Below, one piece after another: positions 1-12,049 of a DNA stretch of 64,000 nucleotides. Origin of the DNA: Sinohyriopsis cumingii (Eukaryota; Mollusca; Bivalvia; Unionida; Unionidae); the NCBI GenBank assembly GCA_028554795.2, contig CM068835.1, positions 31,168,311 to 31,232,310 on the forward strand, in the 5' to 3' direction. Positions within the stretch are counted from its first letter, which is position 1. Every line of letters starts with the position of its first letter. The position numbers and the translations under genes are program-made. The notes beneath the pieces were generated by a model. The model worked only from the letters and a program-made list of their open reading frames with translations, had not been told where the DNA came from and did not search any database.

Positions 1-134
1 GGAAAGCTTTATTGTATAAATCTTTTCTTGATGAGGGGAAGTGTTATGTATATCTATAACTCTTGGTACATGATTGTGTCCATATTATGTGTCATTTTTA
101 TTGTGATGTGATGTGATCTGGATTTTTAATGTAG

Positions 135-412
135 CTTTAACAATATTTCAGTCATATCGCTACAATGTATGCAATGTGACAGTTTATAGTGATGTCTAGC
201 ACTGGAGAATCATGCCGCAGACATATAGCATGATGTCCCACCCAGTCACATTATCCTGACACCAGACTGACCAGTCCTAACACTAACCTCTTAATGCTGA
301 ACGCCAAGCAAGGCAGCTGTTAGTACCATTTTTATAAGTCTTTGGTATGACTTGACCAGGGATCGAACCCACAACCTCCTGCATCGGAGATGGATGCTTT
401 AACCACTATATC
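135..412 (-). mobile_element. tRNA-derived SINE (family 1), minus strand
   Basis: Reverse complement begins with a tRNA-like head: an A-box-like TAGTGGTTAAAGCATCC and a B-box GGTTCGATCCC, followed by a body matching the plus-strand copy near 49.0-49.3 kb (shared words such as ATAATGTGACTGGGT and the stretch ending in a GACTGAAATATTG-like tail). The two copies are diverged, so both are old insertions. SINEs of this build are transcribed by RNA polymerase III and mobilised by a LINE; I associate this body with molluscan genomes, from memory. It lies in the intron downstream of the shared transporter exon. Confidence 0.7.
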
Positions 413-1678
413 AAGATATTAGTTAATATTTGTACAAGGGTATACAATTCTATTTTAAGATTTTAAGAGTGTAGCTTGCATAGGATCTAAAATAGTTACT
501 GACATAGGTGTTCAAGACCATGAATAATAATATTAATGACAATACCTGTTTATGAATTTGGGGTTTTCTTCCCAATGACTGGACTAGGTCAGGTTGGTTC
601 TTAGAAGAAATAAGGCTGGTTTTTAGAAGAAATAGGTTACTTCCCATTAGACAGATTAGGTCACATGAATAGATATTTTGAAATATTATACTGAGTAGTA
701 AGGTCTGTCCTGTGGAGTGCATTGCAACATATAGTCTTAGCAGACTCTGAAGGTGTATATAAGGAGAGAACTGAGCAATCAGAATCATTCCTATTTTAGA
801 TTCATTCCTATTTCAGAATTTTATTTCATATGCTGACATCAGTCTGCAGATGTGTTTAATGTTGTGGTTTTTTATGACTATTCATTGGATTTACAATTAC
901 TGTGTATTATTCAAAGGAATTCTGGACAATACCATTTTGATATATAAATTCAAGGAAATTTATTCAGAACATTTGATTTTTTGGACTTAAAAGAACTTTT
1001 TAGGAATATTTGGGATTTACTTCATAATACTATAACATACTTATCTTTATATTTTTTAAAGTTATGTTAAAAACTCAAAACACACACACACACACATATC
1101 TAAACCACACATAATATTGTAAGTTTTTCTCTCATTTTCATTTATATCTTTGATAATTAAATTATTGCTAAAATTTCATAAACATGTTGGTTTTGCTTAT
1201 TTCATGTACTCCATTCTCCATTGTTAGGTGTAATGACTGAAAGCTTTCCATTCCACAAACTTTGCCACATGTACAGAACATACTTATCTTTATATTTTAT
1301 GTCATTGTATAATCTTTCGGTCCAAAATGGTGACTTTTTACAATGCAGCTCTGCTTGCTTTATCAGCCCTTTCATGGCAACCAACTTTTTTCAGATTATA
1401 TGAGCAAATCATGTTTGTGTGGCAACCAATTTTATTCCAAGTGCATGTGCAAATCATGTTTGTGTAACCTCTAAGGTGATAATGGATTGTCAAATTTCTA
1501 AGGTGCATAATGCAGTGTCACATCAGGTTTTAGGTTGCTCACTTGAATTTAAAAGTAGAACAAACAGTGGAGACCCAGATCTGCCAAATGTACTATGCCA
1601 TTGCTGATCTGAGTCAATTCTGTTCAGCACATGTTATGCACAAACAAAGCTGGAAAACAGATGGTAAGGAACAAACTT
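413..1678. other. Intron, no recognised coding sequence
   Basis: Sequence following the shared transporter exon on the minus strand. I see an (AC)n tract at about 1079-1096 and otherwise AT-rich unique sequence. No exon resembling TM8-TM12 of an SLC16 transporter was found, so the next exon lies beyond the left edge. Confidence 0.5.
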
Positions 1679-1680
1679 AC

Positions 1681-2288
1681 CAAGTGGAAGAATGAGACAA
1701 AATATCCCAGAAGGCCCACTCCTAGAGAGACAGTCCATAACACATAGGCTCGACTCTTCCATATCTTCACATTTAGAAACTTCTTTGTGAAGGTGCAGCA
1801 ATCATTGCAATGCTGGTACACACTCTCTGTTGACAAAGTCAGCTGTGCAAGATTGCTCTTCTTTGTGAACAAAGGCTTCCATGTTAGTGAAAATAGAATC
1901 AGCAAGAAATGCAGACCACTCAAGCATATAAAAGTGTACTTGATATCAACAGTCTCCAGTAGAATAGGAAGAACCCTTGTTAATGCTATTGTGAATATTG
2001 AACTACCAAAAGAGACAATACCATTAACTAAGCCCATGTGTCTCCTGAAGTAATGTCCAAGGATGACAAGAGAGGGGGAATATACAAGGGCCGAACCAAC
2101 ACCAAGAAGAACTCCATATGTGAGGTACAGCAGTTCCATCCTCTCAATAAAAGCACTTGACAGCAGACCAGCACAACCCAGTGTAGCCCCTACCACAGCT
2201 GTTTGTCTGATCCCAAACCTGTCACTGGAGATGCTGGCAAAGATGCACATGAAGAAGGTCACTCCAGTACATACCGACCCCACAAATG
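1681..2288 (-). CDS. SLC16A10-like: SLC16 (MCT8/MCT10-like) transporter, shared internal exon
   Basis: A 608-base internal exon coding for about 202 residues of a 12-TM major-facilitator transporter. Order: TM2 (FVGSVCTGVTFFMCIFASIS), the TM2-TM3 loop signature SDRFGIRQ, TM3 (TAVVGATLGCAGLLSSAF), TM4 (YLTYGVLLGVGSALVYSPSL), the VILGHYFRRHMGLVNGIV motif, TM5, TM6, a cytosolic loop of about 45 residues and the start of TM7 (YVLWTVSLGVGLLGYFVSFF). The TAVVGA...SLVILGHYF...GLVNGIV pattern matches SLC16A10/SLC16A2 better than the lactate carriers, as I recall those proteins. The acceptor is strong (TTTCTTTCAG at 2289-2290) and the exon opens in phase 1; the donor is TTG|GTAAGT (1679-1680), phase 0. 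The likely role is plasma-membrane transport of aromatic amino acids or related compounds, but substrate cannot be read from sequence. The C-terminal half lies outside the window. Confidence 0.9.
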
Positions 2289-2333
2289 CTGAAAGAAAAA
2301 AGAGAAATCCAAATAGAGAATAAGTCATTTCTG

Positions 2334-3790
2334 ACTTTGTATGCAGTTGAAATCTGCAGACCTTCTGAAGACATACTGCACCTTACCAGCACACTGTAAG
2401 AATAATTTCCTGACAAAAACTTTGCTATTATAAAAAAACAATGAGTGACAAAACTAGTGTGTATGAAGCTGCCATGTACCTTACAGATTTTTCCATCTAA
2501 AAATATGAACATATGCAATAATTACTGGCTAATGTATGACTGCAAAACTCAATTTTGGAAATTTCTCCTGCCTATATTGGGCATCCTCCCATTAAGAAAT
2601 AGTTCAAATGCCCCTACACTGACTTCAGTAATAAGTCAAACCTAATTATGCATTTGTCCATCACACAGATCTTTTAATTACCTGTTAACAGTAATAAGAC
2701 CAAAGTACTATATACTCCTCTTAGTCATCGACTACATCTTGTACAATCAATAAACTATAAAATGTAACACACATGAGGAAAGTAACTACAGTATGACACC
2801 AAACCCATTGAGACTGCTAATATTTATTAACAAGGAAAGTTGATGATCGTTCAGTCTACATAGAGGATATTTTATTTACCACTGTTAATACCAGATACAA
2901 TTTACATACATATATACCATCCACAAAGGAGGTATAAGTGTAATATTTGCTAATGTAAGTGACAAAAAAGCAGAACCTCAGTATAAAATATGTAATCTAT
3001 ATATTACTAGTACTAATATTAGTATAATCCTACTTAATCAAGGCTATGACATTGTAGCTAATAATTACATGCCATAATTACAGTACACTGTATGAAAAAT
3101 ATCCATTCATATGTACTACTAACCCAGATCTGCAGGTCAGAAATGGGCAAAATCCATGTGGATTACAACCAGAATAGAAACATAAAACAAACTGAAGAAT
3201 TAATTATATTCAACACTCACTGGTTTATATGTCTATCTTTTGCCAAATGATCATAAGTCCAAGCTTTCTGCAAAGAACACAAAGTGCTCCTCCAGGTGCT
3301 CCATTGCACCACTCTTATAATCTTCTTTCCAAATTTTTTTAAGTGGTGTCAATTTGTCCTTTTTCTTATCTGATCTGTTTTGAAGTTTAAAGACCCATCT
3401 GCATTAGAATTTTCATCTGCATGTCAACCATAAAACCCATTTCTGACAACATTTTTTTTAAACATACAGACTGGTCAGCTATCTAAGTCAATTATCAACA
3501 TAATGAATTTGTGAGGAATGTTTCAAATGAGAGAAACCCATCCATTTTTGGGGAAATGGGTCATATAAAGTTTCTATCTACCATAGACCAGTGCTATTCT
3601 AATATACAGCAGTCTTTCTTTTTAGAATATTCTCAAAATTTTATGATGACTGGAACTTAAAGAGATGATAATATAAATGACAAACACAACTTTTTATTGC
3701 TTTATTTTTTAATTTATTTTTTAACAAAATCTATATACAATAGAGCATAAGATGTAATTTGTTGAAACAATTTGTGCTGAATACACCAAA
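2334..3790. other. AT-rich intron, nothing recognised
   Basis: No coding similarity, tRNA-like head, TIR or clear tandem structure seen. A short AACCCAGATCTGCAGG word near 3122 recalls the arm of the MITE described at 9.8 and 14.2 kb, but it is too short to call. Confidence 0.4.
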
Positions 3791-3793
3791 GCA

Positions 3794-4050
3794 AAATGAT
3801 TGGCATGTATGCTGATATATTTCATTGTATGGTACAAAAAAGCATAATGATTGGCATGTATTGCTGATATATTTCATTGTGTGGTACAAAACAACCCAAT
3901 GACTGGTATGTATGCTGATATATTTCATTATGTGGTGCAAAAAACATAATGATTGGCATGTATGCTGATATATTTCATTGTGTGGTACAAAAATACCATA
4001 ATGATTGGCATGTATGCTGATATATTTCATTGTGTGGTACAAAAAAACTT
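3794..4050. repeat. Minisatellite, about 52-60 bp unit, 5 copies
   Basis: Five imperfect copies of a unit containing ATGATTGGCATGTATGCTG then ATATTTCATTGTGTGGTAC. The last copy runs directly into the foldback repeat at 4016-4300, and the unit is that element's left arm. A 137-codon open frame across it on the minus strand is a repeat artefact. Confidence 0.85.
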
Positions 4051-4300
4051 GATATTTTAATGAGTGGCAAAGCTGCAAGTTAAAATATATCGCTTTATTG
4101 TACCATATGATAAAATATACAAATAATTTATGCAGAAAGAACAATTTTAAAAAAAATTTATACCAAATTTACTCCTGAACTGAAGCATTCCTCAGTACAC
4201 TACCCCCTTTTTCTTAAATTCACCTCACTTTCATTGGCTGATCACATATTAGCAACTTCAGAAAGCGGTATATTGGGGTGACCTAATCTTTGAAGTAGAT
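4016..4300 (+). mobile_element. Foldback/MITE-like dispersed repeat, copy 1
   Basis: The segment GATATATTTCATTGTGTGG...GAGTGGCAAAG is followed about 50 bases later by its imperfect reverse complement (TTTATTGTACCATATGAT...), forming a hairpin. The same arms and the 3' flank (ATACCAAAT..., AAATTCACCTCACTT, TTGGCTGAT, GGGTGACCT) recur at 46.97-47.3 kb in the same orientation, so this is a dispersed element. No coding capacity. Confidence 0.6.
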
Positions 4301-4628
4301 TACATTCTAAACATTTTGTAAATTATTTTACCCTATCTGACAACAATGAAAGTTAATTCTGCATTGCATCAGAGCTGGTTTATCAAGGTTGTCATGGTAG
4401 CAAGGGTAAATAATGTCTTCAAGGTAATGCAGTTTTCATTTATTTGTTCTAGTTTATAAAGTACTCATTTTTCTTGCTGTAGTTAAACTTCTGTAGACAC
4501 ACACAATTGCAGCATGATGTGAAACCTTGTATCTAAACATGTGAAAAAATATACAGATGTTTTTTTTTAAATTTGATAATAGAAGAATGGAAAAATATGA
4601 AAAATCATTGGACAATGAACTTTCTATA

Positions 4629-5090
4629 TTTAACACTTAACAATTTTATCTACTCAACAGTAATCAATAATTTTATCTACTCAATTGTGATCAATAATTT
4701 TATCTACTCAACTGTAAGTGATGAATACATTTATCTACTCAATAACTGTATCTACTCCAAAAGTGATAAATCATTTTATCTACTAAATAGTCATCAATAA
4801 TTGTATCTACTCAACAGTGATCAATAATTCTATCTACTCAATAGTGACCAATAATTTGAATCAATAATTTTATCTACTCAATAATAATCAATAATTTTAT
4901 CTACCAAATAGTGATCAATAATTTACCTACTCAATAGTGACCAATAATTGTATCTACTCAATGGTGATAAATAATATTACCTACTCAATAGTGATCAATA
5001 ATTTACCTACTCAATAGTGATCAATAATTTTATCTACTCAACAGTGATCAATAATTTATCTACTCGACAGTGATCAATAATTGTACCTAA
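4629..5090. repeat. Minisatellite, about 26-27 bp unit, ~17 copies
   Basis: Tandem units built on ATCAATAATTTTATCTACTC plus a short variable AACAGTG or AATAGTG segment. Copies are diverged with small indels. It begins about 330 bases after foldback repeat copy 1. Confidence 0.9.
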
Positions 5091-5265
5091 CCTAGTTCTT
5101 ATGATGAGTAGCTTGTTGGTGATTTGTTTTTCACTTCATATAAAAGACTGGTGCAAACCAGAAGACAAGGGTGTCATTGTTTGTGGCTGCCCACTGTTAA
5201 AAGTGTAACAATCCTATTATGAACAGAATAATTCACAAAAAAACAACTGGCATCTTGCTGAGAAA

Positions 5266-5395
5266 ATGGGTGATACTGCCTTTTCCAAAGACAGAGAGGC
5301 AGCAAACCTGGGCTGGTCTGGGTGGTTATCGAACCTGAGACCCTTGAATTACCAGTCTGATGCTCTACAAACTAAGCACATGTGGTTCTCATATC
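5266..5395 (-). mobile_element. tRNA-like SINE head, minus strand
   Basis: Reverse complement reads CTTAGTTTGTAGAGCATCAG (A-box region), an anticodon-arm-like segment and a B-box AGGTTCGATAACC. It has a tRNA outline but poor stems and no acceptor pairing, so it is a tRNA-derived SINE fragment rather than a functional tRNA. It is not obviously the same family as the SINE at 135-412. Confidence 0.5.
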
Positions 5396-5654
5396 ACAAA
5401 GTGAAAGTAAATAACAATATTTATAAAATAAAAAAATTCTGTACTGCAGAATGAAATTGTAATGGGGGAAGGATTGCCAGATCAGATGAAACTGAATTAT
5501 TGTATATTTACAGACAACCTGATATTACAGCATTGCGGCAATTACTGTACATGCTTCACAAATTTGGGATTTCTCATTCAATACTGTGGTCATGGCCATG
5601 GGGCAGAGGTAAAAGGTGTCCAGTATGAATAATGGATATCTATTCAATTGTGGA

Positions 5655-6195
5655 ACTCTGTCAGGAATTGTATTGTGCCTGCAGTGGATATTTTGGCAAA
5701 CCCCACTGATAGGAATTGCCTTGTGACTGCAGTGGATTTTTTGGCACACCTCGCTGATAGGAATTACATTGCGCCTGCAGTGAATTTTTTGGCACACCCT
5801 ACTGATAGGAACTGTATTGTGCCTGCAGTGGAATTTTTGGCACACCCCACTGATAGGAACTGTATTGTACCTGCAGTGGAATATTTGGCACACCCCACTG
5901 ATAGGAACTGTATTGTGCCTGCAGTGGAATTTTTGGCACACCCCACTGATAGGAACTGTATTGTGCCTGCAGTGGAATTTTTGGCACACCCCACTGATAG
6001 GAACTGTACTGTGCCTGCAGTGGAATTTTTGGCACACCCCACTGATAGAAACTGTATTGTACCTGCAGTGGAATGTTTGGCACACCCCACTGATAGGAAC
6101 TGTATTGTGCCTGCAGTGGAATTTTTGGCACACCCCACTGATAGGAATTGCATTGTGCCTGCAGTGGAATTTTTGGCACACCCCACTTATACAGC
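5655..6195. repeat. Minisatellite, 48 bp unit, ~11 copies
   Basis: Units contain CCTGCAGTGGAATTTTTGGC, then ACACCCCACTGATAGGAACT. Because 48 is divisible by 3 and the unit lacks stops in several frames, open frames of 130-227 codons appear on both strands (for example a 16-residue SGVCQKFHCRHNTVPI motif repeated). These have no flanking gene structure and I do not regard them as genes. Confidence 0.92.
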
Positions 6196-6295
6196 ATTCT
6201 TCTAGCATGTCATGTCAACAGGCTAAGCAAACATATGGGAGACACCCAGATGCCATAAACCCAACCAAGTGAGGTGTCAATTTCATAACATTGTT

Positions 6296-7955
6296 TTGGC
6301 ATTTACCAAAGGCCATGCTAGACATACACAAATAGCACAACTGTGATATTTACCAATGGCCTTGCTAGACATATGCTTTAGTAACACTGTTTGTGGTATT
6401 TACCAATGGCCTTGTTAGACATATGTAATAGTAACATTATTTGTGGTATTTACCAATGGCCTTGCTAGACATATGTGACATTACTATTATTTGTGGTATT
6501 TACCAATGGCCTTGCTAGACATATGCGATGTTAACATTGTTTGTGGTATTTACCAATGGACTTGCAAGAAAAAAGTGACATTAACACTGTTTGTGGTATT
6601 TACCAATGGCCTTGCTAGACATAAGTGACATTAACATTGTGGTATTTACCAGTGACCTAACTAGACATTTGCAATATTAACATTGTGGTATTTACCGATG
6701 ACCTAACTAGACATCTGCAATTGTAACACTGTTTGTAGTATTTACCACTGACCCTGCTAGACATATGTGACATTAACATTGTTTGTGGTATTTGCCATTG
6801 GCCTTACTAGACATCTGCAATATTAACATTGTGGTATTTACCAATGGCCTTGATAGACATTTGCAATATTGACATTGTGGTATTTACCAATGGCCTTGCT
6901 AGACATATGCGATGTTAACATTGTTTGTGGTATTTGCCACTGGTCTTATAGACATATGCAGTAGTAACATTGTTTGTAGTATTTACCAATGGCCTTACTA
7001 GACATATGCGGCATTACTATTATTTGTGGTATTTACCAATGGCCTTGTTAGACATATGCAATATTAACATTGTGGTATTTACCAATGGCCTTGATAGACA
7101 TATGCAATGTTAACATTGTTTGTGGTATTTGCCACTGATCTTATAGACATATGCAATAGTAACATTGTTTGTGGTATTTGCTAGTGGCCTTGCTAGACAT
7201 ATGCAATAGTAACATTGTTTGTAGTATTTACCAATGGCCTTACTAGACATCTGCAATTGTAACACTGTTTGTGGTATTTACCATTGGCCTTGCTGGACAT
7301 ATGCAATAGCAACATTGTTTGTGGTATTTGCCAATGACCTAACTAGACATTTGCAATATTAACATTGTGGTATTTACCAATGGCCTTGCTAGACATATGC
7401 GATGTTAACATTGTTTGTGGTATTTGCCATTGGCCTTGCTAGACATATGCGATGTTAACATTGTGGTATTTACCAATGGCCTTGCTAGACATTTGCAATA
7501 TTAACAATGTGGTATTTACCAATGGCCTTGCTAGACATATGCACTATTAACATTGTGGTATTTATCAATGGCCTTGCTAGACATTTGCAATATTAACATT
7601 GTGGTATTTACCAATTGCCTTGCTAGACATATGTGATATTAACATTGTGGCATTTACTAATGGCCTTGCTAGACATCTGCAATTGTAACACTGTTTGTGG
7701 TATTTACCATTGGCCTTGCTAGACATATGTAATAGTAACATTGTTTGTGGTATTTACCAGTGGCCTTGCTAGGCATATGTAATAGTAACATTGTTTGTTG
7801 TATTTACCAATAGCCTTGCTAGACACATGCAATAGTAACATTGTTTGTTGTATTTACCAATAGCCTTGCTAGACACATACAATAGTAACATTGTTTGTGG
7901 TATTTACAAATGGATTTGCTAGACACATGCAATAGTAACATTGTTTGTGGTCTTA
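6296..7955. repeat. Minisatellite, 50 bp unit with 45-46 bp variants, ~34 copies
   Basis: The unit is built from GGTATTTACCAATGGCCTTG, CTAGACATATGC and AATAGTAACATTGTTTG. A shorter variant lacks the TTTG segment between adjacent units. Long and short forms are interspersed. Only about 100 bases separate it from the 48-bp array, yet the two units are unrelated. Confidence 0.93.
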
Positions 7956-8690
7956 TACAGACCAATGTGTATAATGTAGAGAAATCTTATATGTTTCAAA
8001 TTAACCCCTTCTCTCTGCTCCATGACAGCAGACACTAAACACGTTGCCTAAATACATACACAATCCTGTTCACCAACTACATGTATCTACAAGCATTCTT
8101 ACATGCAGAAATTTCAGTACTCTTCTGTATCAAGTGGCACCTTTCATGTTCTTTCTCAATAAATGATATTTAATTAAAGGTCCGGTTGCACTGAGTAACA
8201 GTTAAAATCCAGGAAAATGTGTATTTAATTCATCATCCACAAAATATTTCTGACCAAAAGGCTATATTATGTTTCTTTCTCTGAATCTCTGACATTATTG
8301 TTGTCATTTAACCCTATGCAAGAACTATTGTGTTATGTCCAAATCTACTCAGCCTCCAGCCAGATTTGAATTGGCCAATTGTGGCTCCTTTCTTCCATGG
8401 ATATTCCAAACAGTTTTGCTCATCAGTAGAGTTGTATTCATTCCAAATTTCAAAGCGTAAAGGAGTAATCATATCTTCTATGTCTCTAATATTTAGAGTG
8501 AATGATTATTAGTATTTTTATTTTACTTTTTAAGCAATGTTAACATCAGGCATTATATATTGGTCTATAATATTACAGTGGAAAGCTAAAACTCAGTTTC
8601 CTACCTATCATTCCTAAATGATTCAGAAAGAATTACATATTCAAAACATGCTAATCTGGAACTCAGTGTTCAAGAGGAGAAGCATTAACT
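7956..8690. other. Intron, nothing recognised
   Basis: No coding similarity, repeat boundary or RNA-like structure seen in this stretch. Confidence 0.4.
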
Positions 8691-8930
8691 AAGTTTTCAA
8701 AATGGTGGACACATTAGATGTCAGTTTGGTACCATTTTCATTTAGGACCAACTGGATATAGACATTATAAGAAGTCTTTTATTGATAACCCTACGATCAC
8801 ATGACCATATACTTAGATGGAGTAGGAATAACAAGATTTTCATGATGGCTGCAGTGGTGGCCATATTGGAAGTCCATGCAGAACCATTTTTTCAAGGACC
8901 AACTATGACAAGAAGTCTTCTTGTGAAACA
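8690..8930 (+). repeat. AAGATGGC-type ~140 bp dispersed repeat, 2 units
   Basis: Two diverged units with the landmarks of the family: an AAATGG or GATGGCTGC core, GTGGCCATATTGG, CACCATTTTCATTTAGGACC AACT, and ATAAGAAGTCTT. The family is best preserved at 35.0-35.9 and 36.8-37.8 kb. Confidence 0.65.
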
Positions 8931-9419
8931 AGTTACATGTTAAATGTTGAAATATGAAAGGCTTTTTATTTTAGGAGTTTTTTTCAAGGTTTAAAAATTT
9001 TGCTGTTACAAGGTTATGTATATGATGAGAATAACATTTATTAAAATTTAAAAGAATTGAAGTTTGGCTTGTGTCTTGCTCATTAAAAGGACAGTGGGGT
9101 TCAGAAAGGATGATCCAACATCAATATGCCGTTATTGGTCAACCAAATGAATGATAGAATAAAATGACTGGATGTCTTTAATTTGGATAATTTGTGTGTT
9201 TTGTTAAACACTAACTAGTCTAATGAAATCTGCACAAAGACACTTTTTGTGAGATCATGGTAGAGTCATTTATCATTTTTTTCTTCAAAATATTTTTTGG
9301 TGTTTTTTTTTATATTTAGGTTACCTTTATTTTCTTAAGGATTTTTCTAGGTTTGCAAGTTCACAATGAAATTTTAGTTTTTCAAGATTTCTGAGGTCTG
9401 CCTCTAATCCTAATGTTGA

Positions 9420-9810
9420 CATGACATGAGGAGTAGTTACAAGGATATTTTCAAGACAGCTGCTATTGCAGCCATACGGGTGTGGGTGTGTGGCCATATT
9501 GGCTGTCCAAGCAGAACCATTGTTCTTTTAGGACCAACTAGACACCATACAAGATCTATCTGTGGAACTCCCATGATGAATCACCTGCTCTGGAACAATA
9601 ATGATAATAAAATTTCCAAAATGGCTCCTGTGGTGGCCATATATTTTATGTCTGAGCTGCACCATCTCTTTTAGAGCCAACTAAGCCTTTGGATGAATGG
9701 TTATGTAAAGTTTCATGACAATCTTTTAAGAGTAAATATTGATAACAAATTTGTACTAACAGATGGATGGAGGTCACTTTGGATAATGAACAACTGGCTA
9801 TCCCATAATA
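9420..9810 (+). repeat. AAGATGGC-type repeat, 2 units plus terminal segment
   Basis: Two diverged units, then a terminal segment (GGATGAATGG...TTTCATGACAATC...GGATAATGAACAACTGG...CATCCCATAAT-like) that also closes the arrays ending near 31.34, 35.9 and 37.83 kb. The shared ending implies that the array is a mobile unit with a defined 3' end. Confidence 0.6.
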
Positions 9811-9819
9811 GCATGGATG

Positions 9820-10034
9820 TACCATATATACTCACTTATCAGTTGAAGCCAACTGCACTGACCCAGATCTACCATGATTACATATAGTGCCAGCAAATCT
9901 GGGTCTGTGCAGTTTGTTAAGAGCAATCAGTCAAACAAACAAGATGTATCCTGGTCTGCAGGCACATTATCCTCTGGCAGATAAGGATCTTTGTTGTTTG
10001 CAGTTTGACTCGACTTATAAATGACTGCATAAGG
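9820..10034. mobile_element. Palindromic MITE (family M1), copy 1
   Basis: Left arm CCATATATACTCACTTATC...GACCCAGATCTACC...GTGCCAGCAAATCTGGG is mirrored by the right end, ...CAGGCACATTATC...GTTTGCAGTTTGACTCGACT TATAA. Shares arms with copies at 14.2 and 46.0 kb. No coding capacity; superfamily undetermined. Confidence 0.65.
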
Positions 10035-10254
10035 TATTAATTAAAACTATTACATCTCGTCTTTTCCTATAAAGCTGCTGTTGTTATTATTATTGTTTAT
10101 ATTATTGTTATTATTATTAGTTTTGGGAACAGGCTGGAATTAATAAGGGTTTGCCAATCCACAGTTGGAAATTTGTTTTGCTTTAATTTGCTACACATTG
10201 TACCAGATGTCAAAATTTGGATGCAGAAGGAGCTGGCCATGACCTGCATGTTGA

Positions 10255-10350
10255 GCCTGCCTCCAAGCTTTGATAACTAATTCATATATCTAGACAGATA
10301 AAGATATCCAAGCTTTGATAACTACTTCATATATCTAGACAGATAAATAT
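10255..10350. repeat. Short tandem duplication, ~49 bp, about 2 copies
   Basis: CCAAGCTTTGATAACTA then TTCATATATCTAGACAGATA occurs twice almost exactly, followed by a partial third AAGCTT copy. Confidence 0.8.
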
Positions 10351-10544
10351 ATGCAAGCTTCGATAAAGAGGACATACTAAGATTGATAAAAATAATGTTT
10401 ACTGAAGCTATGTTCAAGTGGCTTGGATAAAATGGTACTGAAATAAAAGCAAAGTAAAAACTTTTAACAATGTGGTTAATCTAGGATGTGGATACATTTT
10501 TTCTGTTTTGGATTTGTGTTTTAAGGCATAGCAACACAAGTAGG

Positions 10545-10672
10545 CTACTTAATGCTGAGCCAATTGGAGTAAAATTCCTTGCCAAGGACACACAACAGTA
10601 ACTATCAGAGGGTGATCTGATGGTAGAATTTGAATGGATATCCTTTTGGGGTCATTAGTCCGGTATCCAACT
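10545..10672 (-). mobile_element. Degenerate SINE-like fragment, minus strand
   Basis: Reverse complement contains ACCGGACTAATGACC, then GTCCTTGGCAAGGAATTTTA. The GGCAAGG(C/A)A(C/A)TTTA core is shared with the SINE at 63.47-63.62 kb and is a common SINE core type. The tRNA-like head is poorly preserved. Confidence 0.4.
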
Positions 10673-10845
10673 GATAAATATTGATATGTGAAATTCTAAC
10701 CTATTATAAATTGCTGTTTTTAGATTATGAATAATTTCCAGCAATTTATACCTTTCATTTGAAACATATTTCACATCCCTAATCATGGTCAGGTTTTTTG
10801 ATTCTATTTAATTTTCCAACATAAACTTTCATTCTTTAGGCACCA

Positions 10846-10848
<3 letters not shown>

Positions 10849-10884
<36 letters not shown>
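10849..10884. repeat. (GT)n microsatellite
   Basis: Uninterrupted GT dinucleotides over about 35 bases. Confidence 0.97.
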
Positions 10885-10886
<2 letters not shown>

Positions 10887-12021
10887 ATAGTTTTAGATTC
10901 ATTGTTGTTAATTTAGTATGTCTTCAGGTCAATTTCAAGTATACAAATCAATTTCATGGTGGTCTACCGATTGTATCTTAATTCCATATGTTTTGCACAG
11001 AAATCCTGATATTCATCAGAGATCATCAATTATTTTTTTACTGAGAATCAATCTGTAATAGCAGGAAAAGATTTTGAGCTGGTGTGCTGCTTGTGTGCAG
11101 AATTATGGAAACACGTTTTGGTTATGATACCTCATCAGATGGCAACACCCGTATGAAATAATTAGGCGGATTCCACCTGAAACTTAGGCATACTCCAGGC
11201 GGAATCTGCCTAAAATGTTAAAAATATGGTTAATACGAAGGCGGACATAGAAAATTTAAGAAATCAAAGATGAATCCATCTAGAGTCCATCTAACTCTAA
11301 GATGGACTTTTGTCAAATTCCTGCTATAAATACATCTTTTGGCATAATTTTGGACTTAGTTGATTTTCCACCCACCATCTAGGTGGAATTAGGAACTTAG
11401 TCACTGACATCTATTATATGAAAGGTGGAATCTGGACTTAGTTTATTTTCTAACCAACATCTAGGCAGAATGAAGAACTTAGTCATTTACATCAGTTAAA
11501 TAAGGCATAATTAGGACTTGGCTTTTGTGTGTCTGTAAAGTTAAATGACTGAAAATATAGTGATATTTTGTGATTGTAATATCACTGACAGTTCAATAAA
11601 AATATCATTAAGATATAATTGTTTATTGTTTCTTGTACAATTTGAATGATTTTCAGCAGCATTTATATTTCCTATTTATGATAGCTGTAATTTTATTGTT
11701 TATTTTGGGCACAATTTATAACTTCTTTTTACAGCTTTTCATGTTAAATTTCTTTTTCAAATTTGTTGTTGTTGTTGTATTTTTGTTTAACTTCAATTGG
11801 ATTTAACTGCCCTCGAACAACTTTTCATCTTGTTTTCCGTTTTAAAACATAATTTCGCTTTTCTCCTGACCTGAATTTCCTCGATATGGACCCATTTTTT
11901 AATATCGTCTCCGAAACTTTTTTAAAATAATGCTCCATCCGGTCCCATTCCACAACGAACTTTCAAATAAGTATTTGTTCCGTTTATTGTTGAACAGATG
12001 ATCGTTGTATAAAGCTTTCTG

Positions 12022-12049
12022 ATTGGTCAAGATCTTTTAATTGACCAAT
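12022..12049. promoter_or_regulatory. Inverted CCAAT-box pair (ATTGGTCAA / TTGACCAAT)
   Basis: A perfect 9-base inverted repeat, ATTGGTCAA and TTGACCAAT, separated by 10 bases, within a CpG-richer island inside the putative CACTA-like element. CCAAT boxes bind NF-Y in animals. Whether this is a promoter is unproven; it could be captured regulatory DNA or chance. Confidence 0.25.

Noticed and set aside
450-788. 112-codon minus-strand frame considered as the next transporter exon
   Set aside because: No similarity to TM8-TM12 of SLC16 proteins, and no acceptor in the phase required by the donor at 1679-1680.
3731-4144. 137-codon minus-strand frame with repeated HNEIYQHTCQS-like segments
   Set aside because: It spans the ~54-bp minisatellite and the foldback repeat; no independent coding evidence.
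5525-6272. Long open frames on both strands (up to 227 codons) with Cys/His-rich 16-residue repeats
   Set aside because: They follow exactly from a 48-bp tandem repeat with no stop in several frames; no splice sites, unique coding sequence or similarity flank them.
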